Source: Termitomyces sp. T153 (Eukaryota > Basidiomycota > Agaricomycetes > Agaricales > Lyophyllaceae). Taken from it: a DNA stretch of 64,000 nucleotides. The DNA lies in the NCBI GenBank assembly GCA_018296165.2, contig JACKQL020000006.1, positions 930,001 to 994,000 of the forward strand, given 5' to 3'. The notes below the pieces were generated by a model. That model worked only from the letters and a program-made list of their open reading frames with translations. It made no database searches and was not told where the DNA came from. The position numbers and the translations under genes are program-made. Of the stretch, positions 20,640 through 31,397 are shown piece after piece; position 1 is the first letter of the stretch; each line of letters begins with the position of its first letter.

Positions 20640-22602
20640 TCAAAGTTGTTCCTCCTCTTTCAGATACAATAATCCCTCTTTCTGGTTGACTACAAATTTC
20701 TTATGTTCTCCTGGTGCCATATAAATATATTTCATCATTTTATCATCATTGTACTTGTGTTTTACGAGTTTTACAATATCTAAGTTGTCCAGTAAGTCGA
20801 TTGTGTCTGTTGGTTGTTGGTCAGATGACTCCTCATTGTCTGATTTCCCTCCATCATCATCATTGTTTTTGACTTCACTTGTTCCTGACACTTTACCCTG
20901 ACTGATCTCAGGGTTGTTTCGCTTGTTATCTCGCTTGTTCATTTTCTTGGCCTGCACCGGTGCTTGTTCAACAATGACTGTATCCCTATTCCCGCCCTCT
21001 ATTCCTTTGCTCTGTGGAGGACTATCAACAATCACATTGTGTTGGACAGCGGTCTTCAATTTTTCAGCCAATCTGGATGACCGCCTCACAGGTGCACCAG
21101 TCTCAGGCTTTTGGAACAGGGTATTGCCTCCAGCCTCCTCACCACCACCTGGGTTACTGACTTCCAGCTCACCAATGAAGGAAACAGACATGCCCTCCAT
21201 TCTGACAACCACAGGCTTTCCTAGCGCAGACGACGTGCCCTCCATTCCAGCCAATACCGGTCTGATAAGTTCTCCAGTGGGTCCCACATCTGAATCATCG
21301 AATTGAGTGTACTCAGACCCGGCATAAATGGTGCCTGGTGCATCGTTTGAATATATCCTCGATAATGCGTTGCTTAATATATTCTCAGATCCCGGAACAT
21401 AAATCACTTCGAAATTGAACATGGACAGCTTCTCCATCCACCTGGATTGCCTAGGAGACAGATTCTTTTGTTTCAACAGCCTTATCAGGCCCTCATGGTC
21501 TGTATACCAATAAAACTTTGCTCCTTGTAGGATGTCCTGATGTCTCAGCATAGTTTCTATCCCAGCTAGGCACTCGATCTCATGCACAGGATAATGCTGT
21601 TGAGCAGGATTTAGTTTTGCAGAGTAGAACGCCGCCGCTACCTTGGCCTTTTGCCAGTCGTCACCTTGGCTTATGACTCCAGCCACACTGGTCACACATC
21701 CATCTGTTACAACGTTGATTCTGGGCGCTCCTTGCGAGTAATCGAGAGGTCGTCGATGGTGACCACGGCAATCCGTGGCTCTTGCTTTTATCTCGTTGAA
21801 AGCTTGTTGGTGAGTCTCCGTCCACTGAAATGGGACGGAATCTGATGTTAAATCATGCAGTACTCCCATAGGTATCCTTATGCAGTCGATATCATCCGCT
21901 AGAAACCCAGCGGCACCCAGAAAATTCTTCAGCAATGCACGCGAAGTGGGTGTCTTCCAATGCTTGAGAGCGTCAACTTTGTTGGGGTCCATTCGAATCC
22001 CTTCGAGGTCGACAATCCGCCCAAGGATCTTCATTTCCTTGCATAGAAACTGCAATTTCGATTCACTAAGGTATAGATAGTTTTTCTCTTTTCATTATAT
22101 CTATAATGGTTTTGACGTGCTGAACGTGCTCTTCTAAGGTCTCTGAGTATATGATTATGTCGTCGAGATACACGTCCATCCATTTCCCCAAGAACTCCAC
22201 AAAGAGGTAATTCATCAGTGCCTGGTAGGTCGCCGGCATGTTGCAGTCACCCTGTTGTACTATATGGCTAACCATAGTCCCACTAGGTGTGTTTACCATC
22301 GTCTGTGGAATGTGATCAGGTACCACACGGATCTGTTCATATGCATCTTGGCTGTCGATCAAGGTTCAAAAATTGGCTCTTGCAGCCCGTCTCAAGATTC
22401 CCTCCATATCAGGTAAAGGTGAGCTCATTTTCTTTGTATTAGTATTCTGTTCTCTTAGATCTACCACCGTCCTCAGCTTAGGCAGGTCTCCAGAACCAGG
22501 TTTAGGGATACACAACATCGGTGTGCTGCTCCTACCCGATGTCACTTTCCACCACCCAGTCTTAATATATGCTTCCTTTTTTGCTACCCATTGTGGAAAC
22601 AA
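20640..22602 (-). pseudogene. Element F reverse transcriptase and RNase H
   Basis: 22602-22366 carries the RT fingers (TPMLCIPKPGSGDLPKLRTVVDLREQN). 22362-22066 carries the palm with intact VYLDDIIIYSE. 22055-20640 (471 codons) carries the thumb/connection and RNase H (INVVTDGCVTSVAGVISQ, HEIECLAGIETMLRH, YTDHEGLIRLL), then a Glu/Asp/Lys-rich linker to integrase. Defects are TGA at 22366-22368 and a frameshift at about 22073-22080, where the plus strand reads ATAGATAG, a 4-bp tandem duplication. Removing one unit restores the frame. Catalytic residues remain intact. Confidence 0.85.
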
Positions 22603-22677
22603 TGCTTCTGGACACTTTGAAGGATGCCAACTATACTCTTTTGATTCGTCTACTAACAGAATTTCATGATTAATCGC

Positions 22678-23442
22678 TCACAGTGGAGGTAAAGGGCTCT
22701 CCACCGCCTTCTGACAGGCTGGTTTGGCATATTCTTGAAGGTTCTCTCTTACAAGATCAAACCTCTCCTGTTCTAATTGCATTGCTCTAGAGGCCAGTTG
22801 GTTCACTTCCATACCCGCTAGAGGCAACGATGTGTTGCTTCCTATGACTATGCAAGTCAGATTGAACCCAATCATGACCTGGTGCTGGTAGAACCAAGGG
22901 GTACCTAGTATTGCATCGTACCCGCTAAGGTTCATTACATCAAACCTCCTCTCCTCATTTATACCCTTATACTGAAATCTCACAACAGCGTTGTAGTTAA
23001 TCCGAGACCTAGACCCCTTTGCAGCCATTTGAACATTCAGAGGTGTGTCTAACTCAGTCTTTCTCAAGTTCAACTGATTCACAATCGTCGTAGATATGAA
23101 ATCCCCCAAGGATCCCGAATCCAACAAGGCTCTAACTGGGCTCCCATTTATATGTACTACCATGACAATTGGTTTGGGTACCATACGTTCCGGGTCGTTG
23201 ACTTTAGATGCATTTCTCTCCAAGTCATGGTGAAGGTGCTCCTCCTGGAGTTTCCTCTTTTTGTTCTTTGGTTTCACAGCACACATCTGTAGTTCTGCCG
23301 CATTTTCCATTGTATGGCCAACAAGCTCCATTCCGGTGAGAAATCTCCCCAACATGCCATCAACCTCATCATACTCATCACAATTCTCCAGGGTTTCCAT
23401 CCATAGCCCCAGGTCAAGAGGTTCCAGCAATATGTTCCTCAA
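22678..23442 (-). pseudogene. Element F protease region
   Basis: 254-codon open stretch with the aspartic protease motif VRALLDSGSLGDFI and, 90 residues later, YDAILGTPWFYQH, the ILG motif of retropepsins. It ends at TGA 22678-22680 and begins after TGA 23446-23448, both best read as former CGA. It lies directly before the RT. Confidence 0.85.
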
Positions 23443-23445
23443 ACT

Positions 23446-24046
23446 TCACCCCTCACAGCAAGCCTGCTTCACATACCATTCTCTTATGTCAAATCCCTCG
23501 CGCATTGCCAGCTTGTTGTCGAGGAAAGTGGTCAAGGCCAGCTTTGAGTCCCAGACTCGGTAAGATACTATTTTGTTGTCCAAAGTCACTGGTTTCACGA
23601 TAAACTGCTTGTTGACAGTATTTCTACCTGGTCACTTATCATTGAATCGACTCTGTCCTCTTTCAAGAATGTCCTCTATCAACTGCCCTCAACCGGTGGT
23701 GAGTTTTCTTTTCATTCTCCATCTTGTGGCACTGCTGATGTCAACCCCTTTTTCACTTGCCAGGGTCATCGCGTAGTGAAGCGCCAAGGGGAATTCATCC
23801 CTGGTTACAAGCCAATCATCAACAATCAGGTCTGTGTTCCTTAGCTGATCCATGATCACATATTGTGTTTCACTAATTCTGTACACACAGAATCACTGTC
23901 CTTTCATTTGTGTAAATATCTCATCCCCTGGGTATGGTGCTTGGGTCTTTAGCAAGTATTCTGCTCGTGTAGCATACAGGTCAGCTATCGTTTCATGGCA
24001 TTTTGGGAATGGTAAGTCAATGCTTTCAACATCAAGTTCAGTCATG
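23446..24046 (-). pseudogene. Element F gag-pol connecting region
   Basis: Minus-strand text in one frame (including YATRAEYLLKTQAPYPGDEIFTQMKGQ and ISETQYVIMDQLRNTDLIVDDWLVTRDEFPLALHYAMT) with TGA interruptions at 23632-23634, 23689-23691 and 23893-23895. It continues upstream across copia G to about 29.3 kb. No catalytic motif recognised; position between zinc knuckle and protease. Confidence 0.6.
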
Positions 24047-24051
24047 ATCAC

Positions 24052-24396
24052 TGTTGAGAGATGACTTGTACCAACCACTCGTGTACGTCATCATGCTGTG
24101 TTATCAATTTCTACTTTCGGAATACACTAGCCACCACATACCAGGTGGCGATTGATACTGGCTATCAAACCTTATTTATTTTCCCCTAGATAGACATATG
24201 ATACACAAAAGCCACCCTCAGTCGACCACATATTATTGGAGTGACTGAGGGTGAGCAAATTACTTACTTCCGACTTACCTACAACTAAATAATCACCTGT
24301 AGACTTCTGTATTTCTCTACAGGTATAAATTTACTCAGTTGACCACATATTATTGGAGTGACTGAGGACTTCTGTATTTCTCTACAGTTCTCTACA
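24052..24396 (+). repeat. 5' LTR of copia G
   Basis: TGTTGAGAG...TCTCTACA. TATAAA at 24324-24329. Contains an inverted repeat CCCTCAGTC (24215-24223) / GACTGAGGG (24243-24251), and the same block again at about 24334-24366; ACTTCTGTATTTCTCTACAG is also repeated. Confidence 0.95.
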
Positions 24397-24410
24397 GGTT
24401 ATAGGCCCCG
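24397..24410 (+). other. Candidate primer binding site of copia G
   Basis: GGTTATAGGCCCCG starts directly after the 5' LTR. It resembles the site of Drosophila copia, which is primed by an internal fragment of initiator methionine tRNA (anticodon region). The match is from memory of that tRNA region and has at least one mismatch, so it is tentative. Confidence 0.45.
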
Positions 24411-24522
24411 TTAGCACTTCAATTACATTGAGCCTCAGCTCCGTTTTTTTTTTTGACTCACTACAAACCCACACATTTTTTTTTCTTGGCCCCCTACATC
24501 CAACTAAACACCCACAACCGAG

Positions 24523-25461
24523 ATGACGTCCACAAACTCATCCAACCCCCCAAACTTCCCCGAAGACACACACTTCGATGGCACAAACTACATAACATTC
24601 AGAAACCGAGTCATGATCGCGGCGAGAGCTCGTGGAGCCCGAGGATACCTTGACGGCACCATCAAAAAGCCGGAAACCAGACCCGACACAAAACCAACAG
24701 ATGAAAAACACACCGAATGGTCCTCAAGATTCCCCTCTGAAGAAGAGTGGGAGGAAAGGGACGCATGGACACTCGGACTCATTATATACAACACCAAAAA
24801 TCCTGTCGGACTGGGAATCAGAATGGACGGCATGGCAGCAGACACGTGGAAAGCACTGACAGAAAATTACGGTGTTTTCTCGGAGATCACCGCCATGAAT
24901 GCAGAAAAGAGGCTACGATCAACCGATTTTGTGGATGGAATGGACTTCTTGAAGCACATCGAGGATCTCAGAGAAAAGTGGAGATCTGCAGTAGAAAGGG
25001 GAACAAGAATAGATGACGCGACCTTCTGGACAATCCTCATAGCCTCCTTGCCCAAATCCTGGAACGCTGTAGTAGCAGGGGTGTACGCTAAGACAGAATC
25101 AAAGGATGTAATCGCAGCACTTACCACCCACTGGGATCGACTTGTGTCTCAAAAACAGAAGGCGGGGGTATCAGCCACGGCCCTGCAGGCACAGACTAAA
25201 TCAAAACTAGTCTGTATCAATCCGAACTGTAAGCAGGCGGGACATGCTATCGAGAACTGTTACTGGAAAGGGGGAGGAAAAGAAGGGCAGTTCCCACCAA
25301 ACTTCAGAAACAAGGGAAAGATCACAAAAAACCCCTCAACTGAGACACTGGCTCCACCCCCAGCAGCAAATCGGATCCACAGCCGACGCAAACACAACCC
25401 CATGTCACCTATGCCCTGTCAGCCACAGTTCGGGAACACACAAACCAGCCAGAGGTCGTAA
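24523..25461 (+). CDS. Copia G gag (312 codons)
   Basis: ATG at 24523 in good context after a short leader. N-terminal text FDGTNYITFRNRVMIAARARG is typical of copia Gag (UBN2-like). The nucleocapsid zinc knuckle at about residues 231-247 is C-x4-C-x4-H-x4-C (CINPNC KQAGH AIENC), followed by YWKGGGKEGQFPPN. The last 25 codons are probably out of frame: pol lies in the -1 frame from about 25365, next to a C5 run, suggesting loss of one base rather than a natural stop. Confidence 0.85.
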   Translation: MTSTNSSNPPNFPEDTHFDGTNYITFRNRVMIAARARGARGYLDGTIKKPETRPDTKPTDEKHTEWSSRFPSEEEWEERDAWTLGLIIYNTKNPVGLGIRMDGMAADTWKALTENYGVFSEITAMNAEKRLRSTDFVDGMDFLKHIEDLREKWRSAVERGTRIDDATFWTILIASLPKSWNAVVAGVYAKTESKDVIAALTTHWDRLVSQKQKAGVSATALQAQTKSKLVCINPNCKQAGHAIENCYWKGGGKEGQFPPNFRNKGKITKNPSTETLAPPPAANRIHSRRKHNPMSPMPCQPQFGNTQTSQRS

Positions 25462-28400
25462 AATGGACGGGTACATACATGTCCAAAACCGAGGAAGTAC
25501 CAACCTATGCAGACTCTGGGGCAACAGACCATTTCTTTGTGGACAGGAAAGACTTCCTGGACTACAAAGAGTTGCCGAAACCCATTGAGGGACAAGCGGC
25601 ACCAAAAGGCGCAATGTTCCGTGTGGTAGGGAAAGGCACTGTTAAAAGGAGATGTCAAACAGCACATGGGTCGTCAGAACTCGTGTTTAGAAATGCACTA
25701 CACGCACTCAACCTCGCATCAAACCTAATCTCGATCAATAGATTTGATAAAGCCGGTTTCAATGTGACTTTTGGTGGCGGTCAGGTTCACTTCCGGGACC
25801 CTGATGGGAGGGAAGTCCTGTGTGGCACTGGCACTGGGGGAATGTACCTCCTCAGCACGCTCGGAAGCATGGGTGGCCCCATGGTTATGACAGCAAAATC
25901 ACAGATGAAGCCGACTACCTTGGACGTGTGGCATCAACGCTTTGGACATGCAAGCATGAAAACCATTTGAGAAGCCCTAACAAAGAACTTAGTCGATGGG
26001 CTCAACATAAAAGGAGACCTGACAGTACTGGGTATCTGCAAAGACTGTGTGTATGGTAAACATGCATCATGCCCATACGATGCCGAAGTGGAACCAGAGG
26101 GCTTCCCAAATGACCGGGTCCACATTGATCTGTGGGGACCAGCTAGTGTACAATCGCTCGGGGGGGTGATCTACATGATGCTTGCCATAGATGGAGGGTC
26201 CTCTCATATGTCCGTATATTTCCTTACCAGGAAAGATTCAAGTACCACACTCACGGCCCTCTCTGCCTATCATGTCGAGTCAGAACAACAGACTGGGAGA
26301 AAGCTTAAGGAGGTCAGGGTCGATGCAGGTCGGGAATGGGTCAATGAAATGTGGACAATGTACCTTGGCGAACATGGCATCATCCTCCAGGTTACAACAC
26401 TGTACGCGCATGCCCAAAATGGGCTAGTGGAGAGAGCAAACCGTACTATACTGGAGGGTGTATGCTGCATGCTGGCTGAGAGCGGTCTCCCAAAGGAACT
26501 GTGGGCAGAGGCCGCTGCAGCACAAATATACATGCGAAATCTATTACCCACCTCACGTCACCCGGGTATTGTCCCAAAGGAGTCCTGGACAGGAAAACGG
26601 CAACGAGTAGACCACCTCCGACCATGGGGGTGCTTGGCATGGGCAAAGGTACCGGAGGAATTGGTGAAATCAAAACTGGACCCTCGCTCAGTTAGAACCC
26701 GACTCGTGGGGTATGTGAATAGTGGCTACCGCTTGTACAATCAGGGGTCTAGGACGATTGTGACCTCACGAGATGTTATCTTTGAGGAGGGGAAAGGTCA
26801 TCAGGCACTCACCATCCTCGATGCAGATGAGGAGGAGAACCATCCATTGAACACTCCCACACCTGCCAACACCACACCTGGCCTATTGCCCATCCGTCAA
26901 CCAATTGCTCCCAGGATACGACCTGACAGCGGACCGCTCCACCCACACCCCGATCTGACCCCAGATGTTGCCCCTGAACAGGAACCTACCCCACCAGGGC
27001 CGACAAGGTGCACGATCGAGCAGACGGCAAACCAACCAGTGCAACAGTCATCTAGACTCAGCAGACCTACCCCAGCCCTGATCGCAGCACAAGAAATGGT
27101 ACAGAGGGAATAGGAGGCAAGAGATGAGGGTGAAGAGTGGGCAACTGGGGGCACACCTACGGCCATGACTGCGGAAAGCCCATACGCATACCTGTCAATC
27201 ATGAGGGGATACGACCAGAATGATGATACATCAGTACCAAAGACTTACTCGGAAGCAATGAGGAGACCCGATTTATGGCAGCATGCAATGGATGAGGAGC
27301 TTCAGATGATGAGTGACAGAGGCATGTTTGAGTTGGTCGAGGAACGACATGTCCCAAAAGACAAGAACATCATGGAATGCCAATGGGTTTTTGCAAATAA
27401 GTTTAACGCAGAGGGAGAGGTGGTCCAGAGGAAGGCACGACTGGTGGCAAAGGGTTACTCCCAGGTGGCGGGTGAAGATTTTGAGGAGACATACGCGGCT
27501 GTAGTGCACTTGGAATCTCTTTGGATGTCAGCAGCGTTGGCAGCGCAGGCAGGCTTCGAGATATGGCAAGTAGACTTTGTGTCGGCTTACCTTAACAGCA
27601 TCCCTGAGCACAAGGTCTACATGAAACTCCCCCCAGGTTTTCCGGGAGGGGAGGGGAAACTGGCCAGGCTCCGAAAAACCATCTATGGGCTCATGCAAGG
27701 GGGTTTTGACTGGTATTGGATGCTGGATGGAGCATATAAGGACTTGGGGTACACCAGATCGAGGGCAGATCCATGCGTAAGGTTGAGGAAAGTTGGGTCC
27801 GAGGCAACGATCACGAACACTTTTAATGACAACACCTTTGGCCTCTCGTCGACGACTCAAGGAGCAATGAAAGCCAAGAAGGAGCTTGCACAGGTCTATG
27901 AGATAAAGGACTTAGGTGATCCCTTGTTTATATTAGGAATGGCTATCTACCGCAACCCTCAAACCAAAACCATCTCCTTATCGCAGAGAGCATACCTCAC
28001 ATGCGTCCTCAAACGTTTTCAGATGTCGAACTGTAACCCACGCCACACACCACTACCGACAGGAATCTCGCTGACAAACGAAATGGCCCCTAAAAGCGAG
28101 GAGGAGCATGCCTTTATGAAAGACAAACCTTACCGACAACTCCTAGGCGCACTTATGTGGGCGCAAGCGGCAACCCGACCAGACCTATCTTTTGCCGTAG
28201 CTATGCTAGCTAGGTTCCAAGAAAACCCCGGGCCGGCCCACTGGAAGGCGTTGCTTCATGTCCTGGCATACGTAAAAGGGACCCTTGACTTCAAAATAGT
28301 GTACTCGAAAGATCTGGGAGGCTCGATTAAACCGCTGGGCTACGTGGACTCAGACTACGGAGGTGATCTAGATACACAATGATCAACAGCAGGATACGTA

Positions 28401-28826
28401 TTCATGATGGCCGGCAGACCGGTATCGTGGAGCTCCAAACATCAACAGACAGTCGCTCTCTCGACAACCGAGGCAGAGTACATGGCTATGACGAGGGGGT
28501 GCCAGCAAGCTTTGTGGATGCACAACTTCCTTGCAGAGATCAACTTCGAACAACCACTCCCTGCGAGTATCTACGTCAATAACAACTCATCCATAGCCTT
28601 GGCACAGTCCACGAAAGGCCACGCTCAGGCAAAACACATAGACATTAGGCACCACTATATACACAAATGAGTCTCCAAAGGCGACATCGAAGTAACCCAT
28701 ATCCCCTCCTCCAAAAACTTAGCTGACATCTGCACAAAACCTCTACCGCGCGCTGCACACGACTACCTCGTTGGTTTAATGGGGTTGAAGAACACAGATG
28801 ATCGCACAAGTCAGAGGGAGTGTTGA
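25368..28826 (+). pseudogene. Copia G pol: protease, integrase, RT, RNase H
   Basis: One reading frame with four nonsense codons (TGA 25968, TAG 27111, TGA 28380, TGA 28668) and its natural TGA at 28824-28826 inside the 3' LTR. Protease: YADSGATDHFF near 25506-25535. Integrase: WHQRFGH and ICKDC zinc residues; catalytic D (HIDLWGP), D (VRVDAGREW) and E (GLVERANR) intact with 35 residues between the last two. RT at 27165-28382 has IWQVDFVSAYLNS and LARLRKTIYGLMQ, but the YxDD box at 27822-27833 reads F-N-D-N, so polymerisation should fail. RNase H ends with CTKPLPR near 28735. Three of four stops fit CGA to TGA. Confidence 0.93.
28811..28820 (+). other. Polypurine tract of copia G
   Basis: TCAGAGGGAG abuts the 3' LTR, the normal place for the plus-strand primer. 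Confidence 0.7.
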
Positions 28827-29165
28827 GAGATGACTTGTACCGACCACTCGTGTACGTCATCACGCTGTGTTATCAATTTCTACTTTCAGAATACACTAGC
28901 CATCACATACTGGGTGGCGATCAATACTGGCTATCAAACCTTATTTATTTTCCCCTAGATAGACATACGATACACGAAAGCCACCCTCAGTCGACCACAT
29001 ATTATTGGAGTGACTGAGGGTGAGCAAATTACTTACTTCCGACTTACCTACAACTAAATAATCACCTGTAGACTTCTGTATTTCTCTACAGGTATAAATT
29101 TACTCAGTCAACCACATATTATTGGAGTGACTGAGGACTTCTGTATTTCTCTACAGTTCTCTACA
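28821..29165 (+). repeat. 3' LTR of copia G
   Basis: 345 bp, same length as the 5' LTR. TATAAA at 29093-29098. At three positions the two LTRs show CA in one and TG in the other, which both derive from one CG. Confidence 0.95.
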
Positions 29166-29311
29166 ATCACTAACTTCTCTGCTCTCCCCTGAGGTCGACG
29201 TTTTCTCCTCCAGTTTGGTCATCCCCTCGGGGCCCTTTCAACTAGGATAGGTTCCATGAGCATAGAAGCTACTCGTAGTTGTATACCTGACATAGATATC
29301 TCGTTAGTTTC

Positions 29312-31012
29312 TCAAAGCCTGTTTACCTCCTTATTACTAATAGTAGCTGCATTGCTTCTTAACCCCGGCGGGCCTTGGCCTTCACCAGAGCCACTAACAT
29401 GTGAACTGTCTGGGCAATGATGTGAGATGTGCCCCACTTTGCCACATTTGAAACATCTCCCTTCCTTCATGTACCTCTCCTCTTCCTCTTTGCTGAGCTT
29501 TTTCTTTTTCTCCTTTCCAGCATCATCCTTTTGCTTGTTTCCGTTGCCTTTGGACTTTGATTTTTGTATCGAGGTGCTATTCACAGAAGTACTTCTGCCT
29601 TCCCTTTTATCTTCTCTGTCAGCCCTCTTACCGTCCCTTCCAGAGTTTTTCCTTCCAGGCCGGTCTTTGTCACGGCCCATCATTCAAGCTATCTCTAGAG
29701 TTTCAGCGGCATCGACAAGCTCGGCCCACTTAGATCTTTCGGGATCATATCCTATCTCAAATAAGTGAGTCCTCAAGCGAGGTATGAGCCCTCGCCACAA
29801 TTTCCTTACTTTCTCTTGCTTATGTGTATACCCCACTATTTTGTAGAGAACCTTTAGTTCCAATGCGTATTCATTAACGGTCATTGATCCCTGCATTAGG
29901 CTGTCTCATTTGTCCATCAGCTTCATGTGGAATGTAGGCGGAAAACAAGCATTGAACAATCCTTTGAAGAATTTGGGTACCGTCCATCATTCCATCTCCA
30001 TTGACACATTTGTCAAGAAGAACTTATAAGCCTTTCCCTTCAGGTAGTTTGCTATTTCTGCAATGTGATCCCATTGAGGTACTCTACCTCTTTCCAAATA
30101 CCTCACACTCTGATTAACGAATTGATAGAACCTTATGGCATCTGGAGTGCCATCATATTACTCTGGTGCTGTGGGTTTTACTTGGGTTGCCCTCTCACTC
30201 TCATAACCATCGTGAGTTTTCATTTTCCTCATCTTCATACCCTTTTTCTTACTCTCTGTTTTCTTCTTAGGCATGAGCTCCATGCCTGATTCCTCATCAC
30301 TTGTGCCAGGGTCATCATTAGCACTGGACTCATTTGGTTTGTGAACATTTTCCTCTGCCTTAGCGAGTTCGAACCTGACTTGTTGTTCATCAGGGTCCAT
30401 TTCCCCATTGGAGAGTTGGGTTGCTCCCCATTCTCTGGGATTGGGCCCTTTGCCCTTATCCCTCATTTCTTTCTGGCTGGTGTCATCAGTTTTCTTAGCA
30501 GCTGATGCTTGGCCTTCCAGAATCTCGAGTCCACATTTGACTCTAGCTGTATTAGCACAGGATACCTCAACCGCCCTCCTGGCCTCAGCAATCAGTTGTT
30601 CCCTGTCCTCATTGCCAGCTCCATATCGGGGTGAAGCCCCGAGGCTAGCAGATCTTGCCCTACCACCTCGGGTAGGAGTTTTGTACACGTTGTTCCACTT
30701 AGCTGGACTCAACCCATACTTAGTCACAGATGCGACATCGTTGGATTTGCTCGACATTCCGTCAGTGTCTCCACTCATGTTCCAGTTTTGATACGAGCCC
30801 ATGTTGGGCAAATCATTTGTATTACGACCAGGGGGTGTACTATAACCCACATCGGTGCAGACAACCCCTCCCGATTCAGCTAGACCCTCTGGGCCATCGC
30901 GATCTCGACCCTCTGGGCCCCTGCTGCCATCCAGACCCTCTGGGCCTAGCGCTGCCTGTTGGGCATTGCTACGGGTGACTCTAGCAGTCTGAGTTTTGGT
31001 TCTAGTTGCCAT
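29312..31012 (-). pseudogene. Element F gag
   Basis: ATG at 31012-31010 (MATRTKTQTARV) opens a 284-codon N-terminal part to a TAA at 30158-30160, rich in Gly, Glu, Asp and Lys. The capsid region follows at about 30157-29687 (KLWRGLIPRLRTHLFEIGYDP, DAAETLEIA) with TGA at 29987-29989, 29906-29908 and 29684-29686. 29683-29312 holds a very basic stretch (GKEKKKKLSKEEEERY) and the zinc knuckle CFKCGKVGHISHHC (C-x2-C-x4-H-x4-C). The frame runs to about 29180 before copia G interrupts it. Confidence 0.85.
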
Positions 31013-31164
31013 CGCACACACAATAAATAACGACAGGGGTTTTCAGGTTTTGGGTTTGATTGCCTTCGATGGTGAGGATGATCTCGGGTGCACTCCAAGA
31101 TGGCCCTGGTGACAAAAGTGGTTTGGTGTGTTGTAGATAGAACTAGTCTTTGTTGTTAAAAATA

Positions 31165-31392
31165 TGTAATGCCAATGTATGTTATTCCAATGTCGTTACA
31201 CTTTCTTCTGAGGGGGACTCTGAAGTAACAATTTAAAACTTCTCCAATTTTCACTATCTACAGATCAAGTATTTATATACTAAAATAATAAAATTTAAAT
31301 CTAAAGAAATAAGCAAATAGCTAGAGTAATTAGTAGTGAGTAATAAAGCACGCTTGCATCAGATCAATACGAGTGCCAAAATTTGCACTACA
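31165..31392 (-). repeat. 5' LTR of element F
   Basis: 228 bp, TG...CA, followed by TSD ATCCA. Candidate TATA (TATATAAAT on the minus strand) at 31271-31279. No classic tRNA-complementary site is obvious in the leader, which starts TATTTTTAACAACAAAGAC on the minus strand. Confidence 0.93.
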
Positions 31393-31397
31393 ATCCA

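Larger units (their letters stand above)
24052..29165 (+). mobile_element. Ty1/copia element G, full length
   Basis: 5114-bp LTR element on the plus strand with target duplication ATCAC (24047-24051 and 29166-29170), inserted in the gag-pol region of F. Order gag - protease - integrase - RT - RNase H is diagnostic for Ty1/copia. LTRs are 345 bp and differ at only 12 sites, all transitions, 11 of them at likely former CpGs, so it is the youngest datable insertion. Pol has four nonsense codons and the RT active site has changed, so this copy is dead. Confidence 0.96.
18175..31392 (-). mobile_element. Ty3/gypsy chromovirus F (interrupted by copia G)
   Basis: Minus-strand LTR element with 228-bp LTRs (18175-18402 and 31165-31392) and target duplication ATCCA (18170-18174, 31393-31397). 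Without the nested copia element and its extra ATCAC it is about 8.1 kb. It carries gag, protease, RT, RNase H, integrase, chromodomain and a long C-terminal extension. CG content is normal, unlike its surroundings, and the composition changes exactly at the LTR ends. LTRs differ at 16 sites, 13 of them explicable as CpG decay. Nearly all in-frame stops are TGA where CGA (Arg) is the likely ancestor. Confidence 0.95.

Noticed and set aside
19153..22669. Plus-strand open frames across element F
   Set aside because: Antisense to the integrase and RT frames, which have clear catalytic motifs on the minus strand.
27822..27833. Intact RT active site making copia G a live element
   Set aside because: The box reads F-N-D-N instead of YxDD, and pol also has four nonsense codons.
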